A stretch of DNA of 64,000 bases, taken from assembly GCA_008973525.1 (NCBI GenBank), contig WACJ01000007.1, forward strand, positions 1,116,001 through 1,180,000. The letters run 5' to 3'. A program made the position numbers and the translations under genes. Under the pieces are notes generated by a model, which did not search any database, was not told the DNA's origin, and was given only the letters and a program-made list of their open reading frames with translations. The DNA comes from Stenopsyche tienmushanensis. Taxonomy: Eukaryota > Arthropoda > Insecta > Trichoptera > Stenopsychidae. Positions 1 to 10,617 of this stretch are shown here, piece by piece (position 1 is the stretch's first letter; each line of letters opens with the position of its first letter).

Positions 1-259
1 TGCCAACTTATAGTATTGGGTGCCTTTTTTCAATGTATAGCACTACTCCTTTGCAGAAATCTATTCTTGAAAATAGAAAATCCGAAACTGATAAGCTTGC
101 AATTTCTCAGTATTTTCTTCCACGTCAGCACCTTGGCCATATCATCTGCAAATCTATTTTGCCTCTCAAAATTTAGAAATTCTTATATGCAGTTCGTGAT
201 AACTAACCCTCGATCTCACGACTGTTGTCTCCAGGTCATTATTATTACGCCAAGATAAA

Positions 260-475
260 AATCACAATTATGAGATCGGGGAAGACTTGTTCTTCCCTGA
301 CTAAGGCTAAGACGATCAGTCGAACCTTAAGATTTAAGTTGAAGACTCTCTATATATAGCCTATGCCGCCGATCATTGTATGTTACGTATATTCTGTGAG
401 ATTTAATGTTCAATCATTTTTAAATAAACATTGATTAATCCCAATTATGACATAAAAACCAATGCATAATGAAAG
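260..475. repeat. possible LTR-type retroelement remnant in an intron
   Basis: A TATATATAG box at about 351-359 is followed by an AATAAA at about 422-427. Short similar ends flank the stretch (AATTATGAGA near 268 and AATTATGACA near 443). This is the layout of a solo LTR of a gypsy-like element, but I see no coding part and no clear target duplication. It lies in the intron upstream of the first AKTIP exon in the window. The call is inferred from layout only. Confidence 0.25.
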
Positions 476-497
476 TTTTTCCTCTTTTTTTATTTAG

Positions 498-1385
498 TAA
501 AATGCTATTGAGTGAAAATCTTCATGGTGTATATGTTATACCTTCATTTGAAAGTTCCTTTCGTAAGTATCAATATATTTTTAAACATAATATTGAATAA
601 TGTATATTCTTTAAATAACATTGTGTTATAATTGCAGTTTGGTTCGGCGTTGTGTTTGTTAGAAGCGGTTGTTACGAAGGAGGTGTTTTTAGATTTAAAA
701 TTGTACTTCCTGAAACGTTTCCTGATGGCAATTGCCCCGTAAGTTATTGATTATATCAGCAAATTTAAATTTTTAAAGCTTAAAAAGATTTTCATTTAAT
801 CTTTGAAAGTCTTAGCGTTGGATTCATTTTGAATATGTATTTATTTCAACTTTTCAGAGTGTCATATTTCAATCTCAAGTTTTTCATCCTTCAATTGATT
901 CAAACACTGGCGTATTAACGTTAAACGAAGTGTTTCCTAAATGGACAAAATCGGAAAATCACATATGGCAAATTTTAAAATATATCCATTGGATATTTCA
1001 AAATATAAACATTAGGACTCCTGCCAATAATGAAGCTTTAAAATTGTAAGTATTTATCATTTGATTGCAGTTCGTTATATGTAAATGATGCGACTTAATC
1101 TGTGTTTAATAAATTTTCAGATTCAAATCAAATAAAGTCCTTTTTGCGGAAAAAGCAAAAGAAAGCGTGATGTTAAGCATTGATCATTTGTACGATGAAC
1201 CACCTACCAATGATAAACATTACATATGCTTTAGTCCATATGATCCTTCCGTGCACGACCCAATTAAAGACTCAATGTTGAATCCGACGAGTACGTCTTC
1301 TAATAATTCTAGTCAAGGTCTTTCTTGGGTACAACCAGGCACTTTTAAACCATTTACAAAAAACAATGATGATGAAATTAGATGA
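498..1385 (+). CDS. AKTIP: AKTIP/FTS homolog (crossbronx-like), inactive E2 ubiquitin-conjugating variant; 3' part of gene
   Basis: Four exons read by eye: 498-562, 638-738, 858-1045 and 1121-1385, with GT..AG borders and compatible phases; TGA ends at 1385. The joined protein starts inside the UBC fold (HGVYVIPSF), continues [38 protein letters not shown] and [14 protein letters not shown], and ends [13 protein letters not shown]. This tracks the AKTIP/FTS family along its whole length. In E2 enzymes a catalytic cysteine follows the HP(x)V segment; this family lacks it, and here the region reads [13 protein letters not shown] with no Cys. In vertebrates FTS works with Hook proteins in dynein cargo linkage; the fly homolog is crossbronx. 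The N-terminal exons lie before base 1. An ATG at 502 is internal, because exon 498 begins with the last base of a split codon. Confidence 0.88.
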
Positions 1386-2529
1386 AAATTTGGTGATAAT
1401 ATATTCCATTGCAAAAGAAAAAAATATACATTTATTATACTCATACTAAACAGTATACCAAATAGAAATCATGTTTCATAATTTGTTTGATATATAATAA
1501 TCATAAGTGTTATGTATTATAAATTATGCATCTGCTTCGACTACAGTACAATTCTACTAAAAATGAATAATGCATGAAAATTATATAAGCTAATCAAAAT
1601 ACATATGTTAATTGTTATGTATTCAGAACAAAATGCAGTCATAAAGAAAATATTTTAATTACTTTTGTTGGAATTTTTTAACTTGACTAAAGAATTTTTT
1701 TTTCATATATTCAATATGTTAACCCCTTTTTTAATCAATGAAATGTGTACGGACTAGTTCAATGCGAATACGTAACGATGTGCGCATATATTAATTTTTA
1801 AAATAATCGTTGTTTTCAAATTCATTGAACATAAAAAGTGAGAAAGCGATGGAAAGTTTTCACAATATAAAGTTATAAAATTCAAACGCTCATTATGTAA
1901 CTTTGAAAATGATAAAAGACTGAATTCCATGAAGATGAACGTGATTTCATTTATGTTGTAACACATGTATATTCAATAAATTCTACGTTGTTTTGCGAAA
2001 AATATTTTGTAATATAAACCTGTATTGTGTTAGATTCTAAGTTCGTGCGAAAAAAAGGTACTGTAAAAATAAAGAATGCAACGCATTGAGCTTATCACTT
2101 TGTTCGATCGCGCTTTTAATTTAGTTTGTTTTTGTGTCTTTATTTGAAAATTTTACGATAGATAATACTAGAGATTTAATTCAAATGGCTGATAAAACTA
2201 TATTTTCTGATTTTATTGCAATAAAACGGCATTAATCCAAGTACAACTTAAAAAAATCAAATCGGATCTATGACCGATGATGCATTTTGCCATTTTCATT
2301 TCTTCTAAGCCTTCTCCATCCCATTGCATATTTATTAATCCTTTGGGCTCTAAGTTTTTTTCATAAAAGTTTCCACCATCTCCAAGTTATTTTTTGTGTA
2401 TTTCTCAAAAAAATGTTTGTATGAAATAAAATGAAAAAATTGGGTGTTTATGAATTAAAAAGATAGTATTTTCTTACACAGGATGTTTATTAAGTATATT
2501 AGGCATTTTATTTGGTTTATTAATTTTTG
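1386..2529. other. AKTIP 3' flank, AT-rich, no further gene
   Basis: There is no long open frame with recognisable protein. The first AATAAA hexamers downstream of the AKTIP stop are at about 1975-1980 and 2068-2073, and either could serve as its poly(A) signal. The rest is low-complexity AT-rich DNA. Confidence 0.35.
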
Positions 2530-2585
2530 TAATCATGTAATGTATGGTATTTTTTGAAGCAATCTCCAGGATGATTTACTAGTTG
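2530..2585. repeat. short piece of the piggyBac copy found at 20690-20745
   Basis: The stretch containing ATTTTTTGAAGCAATCTCCA is nearly the same as the one at 20704-20723, inside the dead piggyBac element, and the flanking CATGTAAT also matches. Only about 50 bp align by eye. Confidence 0.4.
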
Positions 2586-2732
2586 TGTTTTTTCATTGCT
2601 GAAAAAAATTTCATAGCTTTCAATGTTGACAAAGTCCATGATTATTTATGGGGTGCAAATCTTAGATTATATTCCGAAAGGGAATTTCCTTGTTCATTTT
2701 AAATTCATTTTAATTAAACACTAATGTTCAAT

Positions 2733-2882
2733 ACACAGTAATCCGACAGACGTTTTACAAGCCAGTGTCGGATTGTCCAATTTGTCGTACTATAGCGTAC
2801 TGCGAGATATACAACACAAGGTTTCATATTATAGAATTAACGGCATAAACACAACGGCCATAAGCAGTTATATAATATGAAG
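2733..2882 (+). mobile_element. fragment of pogo/Tigger-like MITE (family of 31026-31649)
   Basis: The text from AATCCGACAGACGTTTTACA through CGGCATAAACACAACGGCCA aligns with the left part of the element at 31026-31649 (about 31036-31230), in the same order. The outermost TIR bases (CTGTAGACCC in the other copy) are missing here, so this copy is 5' truncated. Confidence 0.6.
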
Positions 2883-4351
2883 TTGTTTCACTAAAATAAT
2901 TTGGGCTAAAATCTGGCTTTGGGTAAATTCACGTAGCATTTCTATAGAAAAATTATTTAAAGCATGTACCTGTATCATTTATTCAATATATTGGATATTT
3001 ATGCAACTGAAACCTCCGCCAAAGATGACAAATTGACGAAAATTATGTTAAATATTCATACGCATATAAAAGATATTTTTTACTTCGTATTATCTACTAT
3101 TTTCCCGTGAAAGCATTTCTACAGTACCTTGTAATATAACGGCAAATATATATAATTTATTCATTGTTCTAAAACACGTTGAATATTTTAGTGAATAAAC
3201 ATGAACAGTAAAAATAAATTGCATTAATTTATTATACCAAATGTTGAACCTATTTTTGTTTCTTCGTTGTTTTTTAATTTCGTTTCACACGTATCATTTG
3301 TGGAAATGTAGAAATTGGTATACTGAAAAATGAGTACAGATGTGTGAAAATTATAATTTTTTTAATGCAATAAAATATTTTTTACACGTCTCTTCCTTCT
3401 AAGTTTGTTATGTTCCAATACTTTCGAAATGTATGTTTTTTTTAAAGCTTAATTCACTGCTTGAGATTTGAATATTCATGTATGAAATTATTCACATCAG
3501 TGTTTTAAGAATAGCAAATACAAATATGATTTTATGAAATGGTAAATACCTGACGTATTATTTGCTATAGTGGACACTTACAAGACTAAGAAACTAACTA
3601 AAGCAAGATTACTTTTAAGACATTAACTTCTAATATACTCATAATTGATAATATTATGATAAACAATAGATTAAAAATTATGTATGTCGATTCCTAAACA
3701 TCATTTTATGATAATGAATTTAATATAACAATGTTAACTCATTGAATATGAACAAATGTAATGTTGTAAGAATAGGATATTATTCTATACGTTTTAATAA
3801 GTGTTACTTGAATTGTTTATTTCATTATGTGGGAATTATGTGATTATCATGATGCACTTTTTAATTAATAAATGTTTCAATAAAATATTCACATAGGAAC
3901 TAATAGTATTAGGTTAGCCTGTTTTGAATTTTGTTATTGTAAAGGACTAATGTAATAATTTTTCATGATAATTGTAATTTTGTTTATCCAAAATATAATT
4001 TCCATCTAAGAAACTTTCTCTTATCTTTTGGCTAACTTTTCAACTCCATTAATAATTTTACAAATTTTGATTCAAAATATTTCAATAGTCCTCGGTTATG
4101 TTTTTTTCTATTCATATCGATCAATATACATAGCAATATAAGGAAGTAAGATCAAGAAAATAAGGTGGATGTGATGTTACTTTTCAATTGAGTTTGTTAA
4201 AGATGATGCACATTATTATTTTATATAAATATTTGACTCTTGATGAGGGCAGGGATATATTTTTTAATACTTTACTAAATTTGTGTGGAATTCATACGCT
4301 ATGCATCAAGGCATTCACAATCCTCGTAACGTATCTTTTCATTATTAAGGC
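2883..4351. other. AT-rich intergenic DNA, nothing recognised
   Basis: There are no open frames of useful length, no TIRs I could pair, and no match by eye to other repeats in the window. Confidence 0.4.
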
Positions 4352-4440
4352 AGTGTCGGAATATAGAGTACTACACCCGAACCCTTGCAATCCAGAACCT
4401 TTTGGAAAGGAGTACTTGTAATCATTATAGAATTAGTTCA
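4352..4440 (+). mobile_element. short fragment of the same pogo/Tigger-like MITE
   Basis: CAGTGTCGGAATATAGAGTA, then CCAGAACCTTTTGGAAAGGA and GTACTTGTAATC, parallel 31060-31160. An internal stretch is missing. The 77-codon frame across it (4188-4421) looks accidental. Confidence 0.5.
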
Positions 4441-4586
4441 TCAAAATTCTAAAGTACATTACATCCGCTAATTAACATATTTTCAACTAATAATCTGAAT
4501 TAATGAAACATTTCTATTTTGATAGATTTAATTTTTTCATCAGTTGGCAAACAATCAAAACATATTGTACAGAGTTGGGAAACAAA

Positions 4587-5204
4587 GTCCAATTTACTAT
4601 TATAAATGGTATTGTTTTTGGTAACTCTACATTTACAATAGTTCATTATATTATCAATTTGGAAAAATTGATACATTTTAATTATAAAATAGAAAAAGTA
4701 CAAGTATTCCATATTCATTAGAAAGTCAATTAAAATGTACATATATTCAGACGTTATGGTATATAAGTGTTTCAATGGATTTATTAAAAAAAGACCAAAA
4801 TTAAATAACATAGAATTATATTTCTTCCATTATAAGCTTGTTTTTGAAAAAGTACAATTTAAATTTACTTTTAAAATCAATGTAAGATGTAAGCTGGTTA
4901 AGTGCCATGAAAAAAATCCTTTTTTATAAAAAATAACAGATGATCAGCAAATAACAATTACATAAATGGCACTAAAACGGTTAAAATCATGGCACTAAAA
5001 CGGTTAAATTGTATTAACTGTAATGAAAGTTTACTGTGATTAATAAATAAATTAGACTCGTAACCTTTTGTTCAAAATTATTTTATACCATTCCTGATAC
5101 AATGTATAAACTTTGCCCTGCCAATAGATATGAGTTGAAGTATTATTTTCTCCATTGTCAAATATAAAGTACTTGCTACGCTCAATTGCTAATTTTGATC
5201 TTAT
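4587..5204. repeat. duplicated segment, copy 1 (partner 8590-9200)
   Basis: About 615 bp run in parallel with 8590-9200 at roughly 90% identity by eye. The match starts abruptly at GTCCAAT and stops abruptly at TTTTGATCTTAT. The segment holds the 3' end and downstream flank of the UPF0598 gene. Copy 1 also has a short tandem doubling of GGCACTAAAACGGTTAAA near 4966-5008 that the partner lacks. Frames of 103 and 72 codons across it on both strands are AT-rich accidents. Confidence 0.85.
5052..5204 (-). pseudogene. UPF0598 (C8orf82-like) C-terminal duplicate fragment
   Basis: Reading the minus strand, about 50 codons match the C-terminus of the intact gene at 9048-9200, ending NKRLRV then stop where the parent ends NKRLQA. 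Several substitutions are visible; for example, the parent's His-Ile-Asp-Trp is His-Ile-Tyr-Trp here. The frame is broken off at 5204, where unrelated retroelement sequence begins. The rest of the gene, including its splice acceptor, is absent, so this is a truncated duplicate and not a second gene. Confidence 0.8.
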
Positions 5205-5218
5205 TTTATATATTTATT

Positions 5219-5823
5219 TTTTCCTGTGGGAGGGGAATCTTCTGAAAGACACCTATATTGGGTAGTGTCAGATTTTTACTGACTAAACCCCTCCCTTGTC
5301 CTTCTCTGTCCCCCTGGTATTGTTTTCCCCATTGCTTCAAGAGGACAAGTAGTCTGGCCTTAGGTAATTGGCTATATTCTAGTGTTGTCGTCTCTCTCTT
5401 GCACTGTCTTCTTTGGCGCTCAGAATTTCTTCCACGTAACCCCGCCAAAGGTCCCAGTTTTTCTTGCTTGCCATCGAGCTGTGGACCATATTGTCGACGT
5501 TGAGCTCAGCTACCCCGAATGCTTGTTTCAGCAGTTTTCTTTGGGGTGCTCAAGCCTCACAGCCACTGATGGTGTGCTCTGCGTCATTGACCTCCTCCTC
5601 GTGACCATTCACAACAAGCCTTTTGACCCTCAATCTTCTTCTTCTACTGCAGATAATTGCCTCCGTTTTTTCTGCCGCCAGCTGCCCATTCTGGCGAGGG
5701 CTTCATTGCCCGTCGTTTCCATTTCCCATGGATATCAAGCTGTCACCAACAGTGCGACGTCATCCGCGAAGGCAATGAGTTCTGCTCCGTGTGGCATCTT
5801 TGTTGTCAGCAGACTGTTGAACT
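5219..5823 (-). pseudogene. R1-like non-LTR retrotransposon reverse-transcriptase fragment
   Basis: The minus strand reads MPHGAELIAFADDVALLVTA, which contains the F-A-D-D catalytic box of reverse transcriptases, and then hits a stop. After a frame change it reads LAAEKTEAIICSRRRRLRVK, the segment after the active site in R1/jockey-like elements (..EKTEAV..). A GAGGGGAATCTT start and GTGTCAGATTTTTACTSACT segment are shared with 23360-23412, so both belong to one family. The open frames on the plus strand here are antisense shadows. The fragment is dead: stops, a frameshift, and no 5' part. Confidence 0.72.
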
Positions 5824-6380
5824 GACTATTGAAGTATTTAGACGCAGTTCGAAGGCCAATTTGCAATACCATTTAATCGTTTTTCGTAAAGGGTTGCAAT
5901 AAGATGACATTTGATCGGATAAATCCACCGCTGCTTTAGCTCGATTATAATCGACGATCATTTTTGGTTTGTCGATTTCCGGTCTCTGTCTATTTTTTAC
6001 AGTCTCATATTCAATGTTATGTTCTGTAGAAAGTATGTATAGTAACATCTCAGGTGTCTTTCCATTTTAATATCGTAATTCAATTTTTATTTTTGAATTT
6101 TTGCTAACCGATCTTCTGGGTTTACAGTGGAATTATCCGCAAAATGTATCATTTGGAGCAAAATCTCAAATCTGTTTCTGCTCATTATACTTTGTGGTAA
6201 TGTCTGCCTGAAATGAATATCTTTGCTCCAATATAAATAAATACTGGGTAGTTTGACGAGTCCCATCCAAATAATTAAATCAAAAAACCTCTTCATTTCC
6301 AACTTATTTGTCGGCGACCAAAAATGTGATCTGGAAGATATTCGTTGAGTTATTCCTTCAATCACTTGACCAGCATATTG
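5806..6380 (-). pseudogene. piggyBac-type transposase, two blocks with the core deleted
   Basis: Block one (6087-6365) reads FFDLIIWMGLVKLPSIYLYW, the N-terminal part of the DDE_Tnp_1_7 domain. Block two (5806-6048) reads VDYNRAKAAVDLSDQMSSYC and RKTIKWYCKLAFELRLNTSI, the family's Y-N-x-x-x-G-V-D-x-x-D-Q region, with the usual Gly-Gly replaced by Ala-Ala. The 40 bp between the blocks replace the central catalytic region. The 3' end runs straight into the R1-like fragment at about 5823. The element is non-functional; it is closest in feel to PGBD4-like transposases. Confidence 0.75.
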
Positions 6381-7230
6381 ATTTGATTGATATTAAATGA
6401 ACCATAAGCAATATGCCAATAAGTCATGTGTAAAGAGTAAGTATGACTTATACTTTGAAAGCATGATGTTTTGAACCACTAATATTGGTTAAAATAAGAC
6501 CAATGGAAAGCGTCTCTTTATTTTGGGGGATGAACAGAAAAAAATTAAAACAATTGTTTCTATTAAATAAATAGGGAAAAAATAGAATTATCTTCTCTAT
6601 TGTTTATAGCACTTAAAATAAATATTCTAAAAAGCAATAGAGAATCTTCTCAATTGCATTGTCTTAGACTAAAATGTTTTCAAACATTTAATTCCATTCA
6701 TGGTTAAAATAAACATGTCACAGATGACATATTACATAGTACATGTCATACAAAAGTTTGACTTTTTTTTACTTGGTTTGACTTTTGTGTTTTTCATAGT
6801 GAAAAAGTAAATTTGAATCATAGAGTAAATAATCTGTAGGCGAAGTAATACGATTTATGCGTCGCGAAGGGAGTTGGTCTTCATTTGAATATCGCAATTA
6901 ATTACAAAAAATATCAACTAGGCAAGTATATTTCATGAATGTATTAATTTAGTGACAGGGGGAAAAAATGGAAGAAAGAAAAGCTTTCAAGAGAAGATTT
7001 AATATAAACTAAACTACATTTAAAATGTCTTCAATATCGAGCGAATATTTGTGACCAATAAGGAAACATTAAACACCAGCCAATCACTAACGGCCCAGAA
7101 GATCCGCCCCGATATGGCCGATCCTAATACGGCCCTCTCATTGGAGTACTCGCTACCGCGGCGATCATCAGACACATGCCCCAGACAAATGTTAAATTCC
7201 AAACGTAACAATCAATATCAATAAAAAAAT
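6381..7230. other. intergenic, no gene recognised
   Basis: AT-rich sequence with a slightly more complex patch at 7040-7200 (CCGATATGGCCGATCCTAAT). That patch holds a 63-codon minus-strand frame with no recognisable protein. Confidence 0.35.
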
Positions 7231-7682
7231 TAATTATTTCGACAAATCTCATCACTATTTAACGACGTTTACGAAGGTCTCCATGTTGGGCCCGAATACA
7301 AAGAATTTGATATGAACATCTGTCTACATTTTCCAGCGCATTTTACAAAAGTTAAATGGACTATTTTTATAGAATATGCCTCATTTCAGTTGGATGTGAG
7401 TAAAAATTATGACATTGAAATATGCAAGACTATCAATAAATGGCTTGATGGATTTTGTATTATTTGCCCCCGTTTTGGAATAAATATATTTTTTATGATT
7501 TTTTTTTAAGTCATAGGCAGTCAGGTCCAGCTTATACAATTGGGGTTGAGAAGATGGGCACTGATATACAATTTGATGTCAATATTGTTTTCACATTGGA
7601 ATTCGATACACCACTCCCTGGCATCCAAGGCAATAACTGTGAAGATTGGCTGCTTGTAGCAAAATCACCGGCCACACATTAA
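7231..7682 (+). pseudogene. cGAS-like receptor (cGLR / Mab-21 nucleotidyltransferase) fragment
   Basis: One frame (codons from 7234) reads VYEGLHVGPEYKEFDMNICL, then YASFQLD and TINKWLD. A second frame (from about 7512) reads SGPAYTIGVEKMGTDIQFDV, then NIVFTLEF and EDWLLVAKSPATH, then a stop. These are the two halves of the catalytic core of the cGAS/Mab-21 family: the E-F-D metal pair (Glu at 7303, Asp at 7309) and the third acidic residue (Asp at 7575). Family members synthesise cyclic dinucleotides for STING signalling. Missing are the N-terminal helix, about 40 residues between the halves, and everything after the stop. The Gly-Ser that normally precedes the core appears as Asn-Asp. A GTGAGT at 7396 falls inside conserved coding sequence and is probably not a donor. 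This is most likely a decayed gene piece; an unusual split gene is less likely. Confidence 0.6.
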
Positions 7683-7693
7683 TCGTATGAATA

Positions 7694-8147
7694 TTAACCT
7701 TTTCACAATCGCTGTACACCGATTACTTTCTGTCAACTCCTATCAGCATAAGACAATCTTCAATTCGAGGCAGAGTCAATTGTAAATGAACACTTGATAG
7801 TGCATACAAGACCACGTCATTTCTTTGCATAAAAAATGCACAAAAAATCGATTCATTTGCTCCTCCTTTAGAAGGAAATGATAATTGGACAAAGATTCAT
7901 TCAACACGCAGCGAAGAACGGCAAGCAATTAAAAAAACAAACTTGTCGATAGGACACAATATTCGGTCATTTCTTTGCGTAAACAAATAACTTGAAATCG
8001 AAATTTGGGCTTAACGATCTATACAATCGTGCGATGCATGCGGGGAAGCTCTCCGTCTCAGTCTCCCGAACTGCGATAAGTTCTCTCTGTCTCTGTTTGC
8101 CTCCGAGCTTCAATGCACAAGAGTGCTCTTTCTGAATAGTGGAGGGG
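7694..8147 (-). mobile_element. TTAA-flanked piggyBac-like MITE, copy of 31884-32379
   Basis: The element starts at TTAACCTTTTCACAATCGCT and runs in parallel with 31884-32379 through CACCGATTACTTTCTGTCAR, TCGATTCATTTGCTCCTCCT and AAGAGTGCTCTTTCTGAATA. It has no coding capacity. Its far end has lost the TTAA. It starts 12 bp after the cGLR stop codon, so its insertion may have helped break that gene. The strand is given relative to the family's forward copies at 30465 and 55500. Confidence 0.65.
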
Positions 8148-8589
8148 ATAACGGAGGGTCTTCGATAATACTCTCGTAGGAGTTAATTAGGAGCGTCGAT
8201 TCGATATCGCCAAACCTGTTTCTCCCACTCCTCCTTGGTCTTCGTCCTCTCTTTTTTCTCAAATTTTCAATCTCTTACTATGGAGCTCTGCTCCCCAAAC
8301 CGTTGACGGTATATACTATATAGACTTCGAGTCGCCGTCAAATTGAGATTCCTTTCATTTAATTATAATTTGTTACATTTTTCCTTCGTATATTTATTTT
8401 ACACTTTATTTCTCCTCATATCTTTGGAGTTGTTCTTAAAACCATTTCGATTAAGCTACGATAATTTATATTCGAAACATAATTTCATTATATCAATCTT
8501 TCTCTATTGTTATACTATAACTAGCTGGTACCGGCGCGTTGCTGCCACAGAAGAAATAGTTTTAAAAATACCATTTGAAATTTGAAAGA
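8148..8589. other. intergenic, nothing recognised
   Basis: Pyrimidine-rich and then AT-rich sequence. The 80-codon frame at 8343-8585 is mostly Phe, Leu and Tyr and looks accidental. Confidence 0.35.
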
Positions 8590-9200
8590 GTCCAATATAT
8601 TATGATAAATGGTACTGTTTTTGGTAACTATGTTTACAATAGTTCATTATATTATCAATTTTGAAAAATTGATAGTCTTTACTTATAAAATAGAAAAAGT
8701 ACAAGTGTTCCATATTCATTATAAAGTCAATTAAAATGTATATATATTCAGACGTCACGGTATACAAGTATTTCAATGGATTAATAAAAAAAAGACCAAA
8801 ATTAAATAACATAGAATTATATTTTCTTCCATTATAAGCTTGTTTTTGAAAAAGTACAATTTAAATTTTCTTTAAAATCAATGTAAGATGTAAGCTGGTT
8901 AAATGCCATGAAAATATCCCTTTTTTTTTAAAAAAAAGTAACAGATGCTCAACAAATAACAATTACATAACAATGTAATTAATCATGACACTAAAACGGT
9001 TAAATTGTATTAATTATAATGAAAGTTTACTATGATTAATAAATAAATTAGGCTTGTAACCTTTTGTTCAAAATTATTTTATACCATTCCTGATCCAATG
9101 TATAAACTTTGCCCTGCCAATCGATATGAGTTGGAGTATTATTTTCTCCGTTGTCAAATATAAAGTACTTGCTAAGCTCAATTGCTAATTTTGATCTTAT
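8590..9200. repeat. duplicated segment, copy 2 (partner 4587-5204)
   Basis: This is the parental copy. It runs continuously into the intact UPF0598 coding exon at 9048, whereas copy 1 stops at 5204. It comprises the last 50 codons of the gene and about 460 bp downstream. Confidence 0.85.
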
Positions 9201-10154
9201 CAAACCTACTGAACCTGCCTTTTCATGAGCGGGGTGATATACTCTCCCCGTGTCAGGAAGCATAATCAACTTGCTGGGTATAAATTTAGTCACTAATAAA
9301 TCATCAGCATGAGCATATGATAATAAATCTATTTCTTCGTTGTTTATTATTTTTTTCAGTACGTGTGTATAAACTATTGGATAGTCATCGCATCTGATAA
9401 AATTCCTCTCCCTGCCACACAAAGAAATGTAGGGAAAGTCAAGCATATATCTTCCACTTTCATTCTTTTTTAAGTTTTTAAAGAAGAAATGTAAAAATTT
9501 CTTCTCTTTAAAGCACGATGTAAAATTTTTCATTTTCGAGTCGTCCAGGAACAACTGAGACAAGAAAAAAGGCAATGATTATAATAAGATTACATTTTAT
9601 CGGTAATCGACGTTTAATAAATGCAATCATTTTGATAATCGAGAAGAAATTACAAAAGGTTTGCTGTACATCAAGTTTTACACCGTTTCCTACTTGTTGG
9701 ACCAAATTATTATCGTGTTCCGATCAGGATCCAAAGCAAAAATGGTCCTTTTTTTAAATCCAGATCAACATATAAAGAAATACATCCAATTTAAAAAGCA
9801 CTAAATGAAAATGGAATTAACGTTGTAAAATTTTTGTGACTACTATATTATTTCTTGTTTCTGTCACAGTCTTATTATGTATATTCTGTTTTCATTTTGA
9901 TCATGAATCTTACATAACAAACATGTGTAAAATTGCTAAATCCACTATAATATAAGCATACTGTAATTCAAAATAAATAAAAAAGGATTCGATATATGGT
10001 TTCTGATTTAAACAATCTCAATTACCATTCCTTGGTGGTCGACATAATAAAAATACTCCCTAATTCTTGGTTCAGGCTCTTGTCCTTGAATATAAGTCGC
10101 AAATTGCAAATGTGATTTCATGCCATTTAATAATTTTCTAGGTAATTTGAACAT
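9048..10154 (-). CDS. UPF0598 family protein (C8orf82 / CG30010-like)
   Basis: Two exons on the minus strand: 10154-10026 (43 codons) and 9554-9048 (168 codons plus stop), phase 0, donor ATG|GTAATT and acceptor TCTCAG|TTG. The join reads REYFYYVDHQGM + LFLDDSKMKNFTSCF, a near-exact match to the hallmark of this family. SGRYMLDFPYISLCGRERNF and GRVYHPAHEKAGSVGLIRSK follow. The length of 211 residues is close to the roughly 216 of the human protein. I chose ATG 10154 (MFKLPRKLLNGMKSHLQF), which gives a basic, Arg/Lys-containing leader like a mitochondrial presequence; an in-frame ATG at 10256 would add 34 residues. The biochemical function is unknown to me; a mitochondrial location is inferred. 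It is head-to-head with KATNB1, and its last 50 codons are duplicated at 5052-5204. Confidence 0.88.
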
Positions 10155-10617
10155 TATAAAAACATATGGTGGATGACAGCTGTTTATCTCGTATACTTTT
10201 TTAGGTCTTAAGTTTAGTTCAAATACGACCTTTGTTAATGATAACTTTACAATCAAATTAAAACGTTTTTTTTAAAACATATACCACAAATTGTTGTGTT
10301 AAAAATATTAATGAACGCAATTTAATTTTAATGCTGAATATATTTATAAAATAAATACAAAAAAATAGAAAAAAATCAAAATGTATAACTATTTTTCATA
10401 TTTTAAGGTCTAATTAAAAAATAAATAAATTCGATTATTAAATATAGAGATGTAATCGATCATTTTGTTATGTATTATTATTTTTCAAAATATCAACTGA
10501 ATAATGCAACATGTACGGTAGAGATGGAAATTATTAGTTGGCCGGAAATGCATAAACTCGTGGCAGACGGTTGAATGTTATCGGGTTGGTTGACAGGCGA
10601 CAACCTCCCAAACCGAA
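10155..10617. promoter_or_regulatory. shared bidirectional promoter interval, UPF0598 / KATNB1
   Basis: About 460 bp separate the two divergent start codons. The sequence is AT-rich next to UPF0598 and becomes more mixed near KATNB1 (10540-10620). An ATCGAT core at about 10455 resembles part of the DRE motif of insect housekeeping promoters. No TATA box is convincing. The promoter role is inferred from gene layout. Confidence 0.5.

Noticed and set aside
1754..1966. 70-codon minus frame after AKTIP
   Set aside because: AT-rich composition and no family signal; it lies in the likely 3' UTR.
4500..4929. Overlapping frames of 103, 72 and 64 codons on both strands
   Set aside because: They lie in the duplicated AT-rich flank of UPF0598 and are rich in Phe, Ile, Tyr and Lys; the parental copy does not keep them all open.
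5258..5503. 81-codon plus-strand frame
   Set aside because: It lies antisense in the same non-LTR fragment and has no recognisable protein.
5382..5825. 147-codon plus-strand open frame
   Set aside because: It is antisense to the R1-like reverse-transcriptase fragment, whose F-A-D-D motif reads on the minus strand.
7396..7401. GTGAGT as a donor in the cGLR fragment
   Set aside because: Family-like sequence (TINKWLD) continues past it in the same frame, so using it would remove conserved residues.
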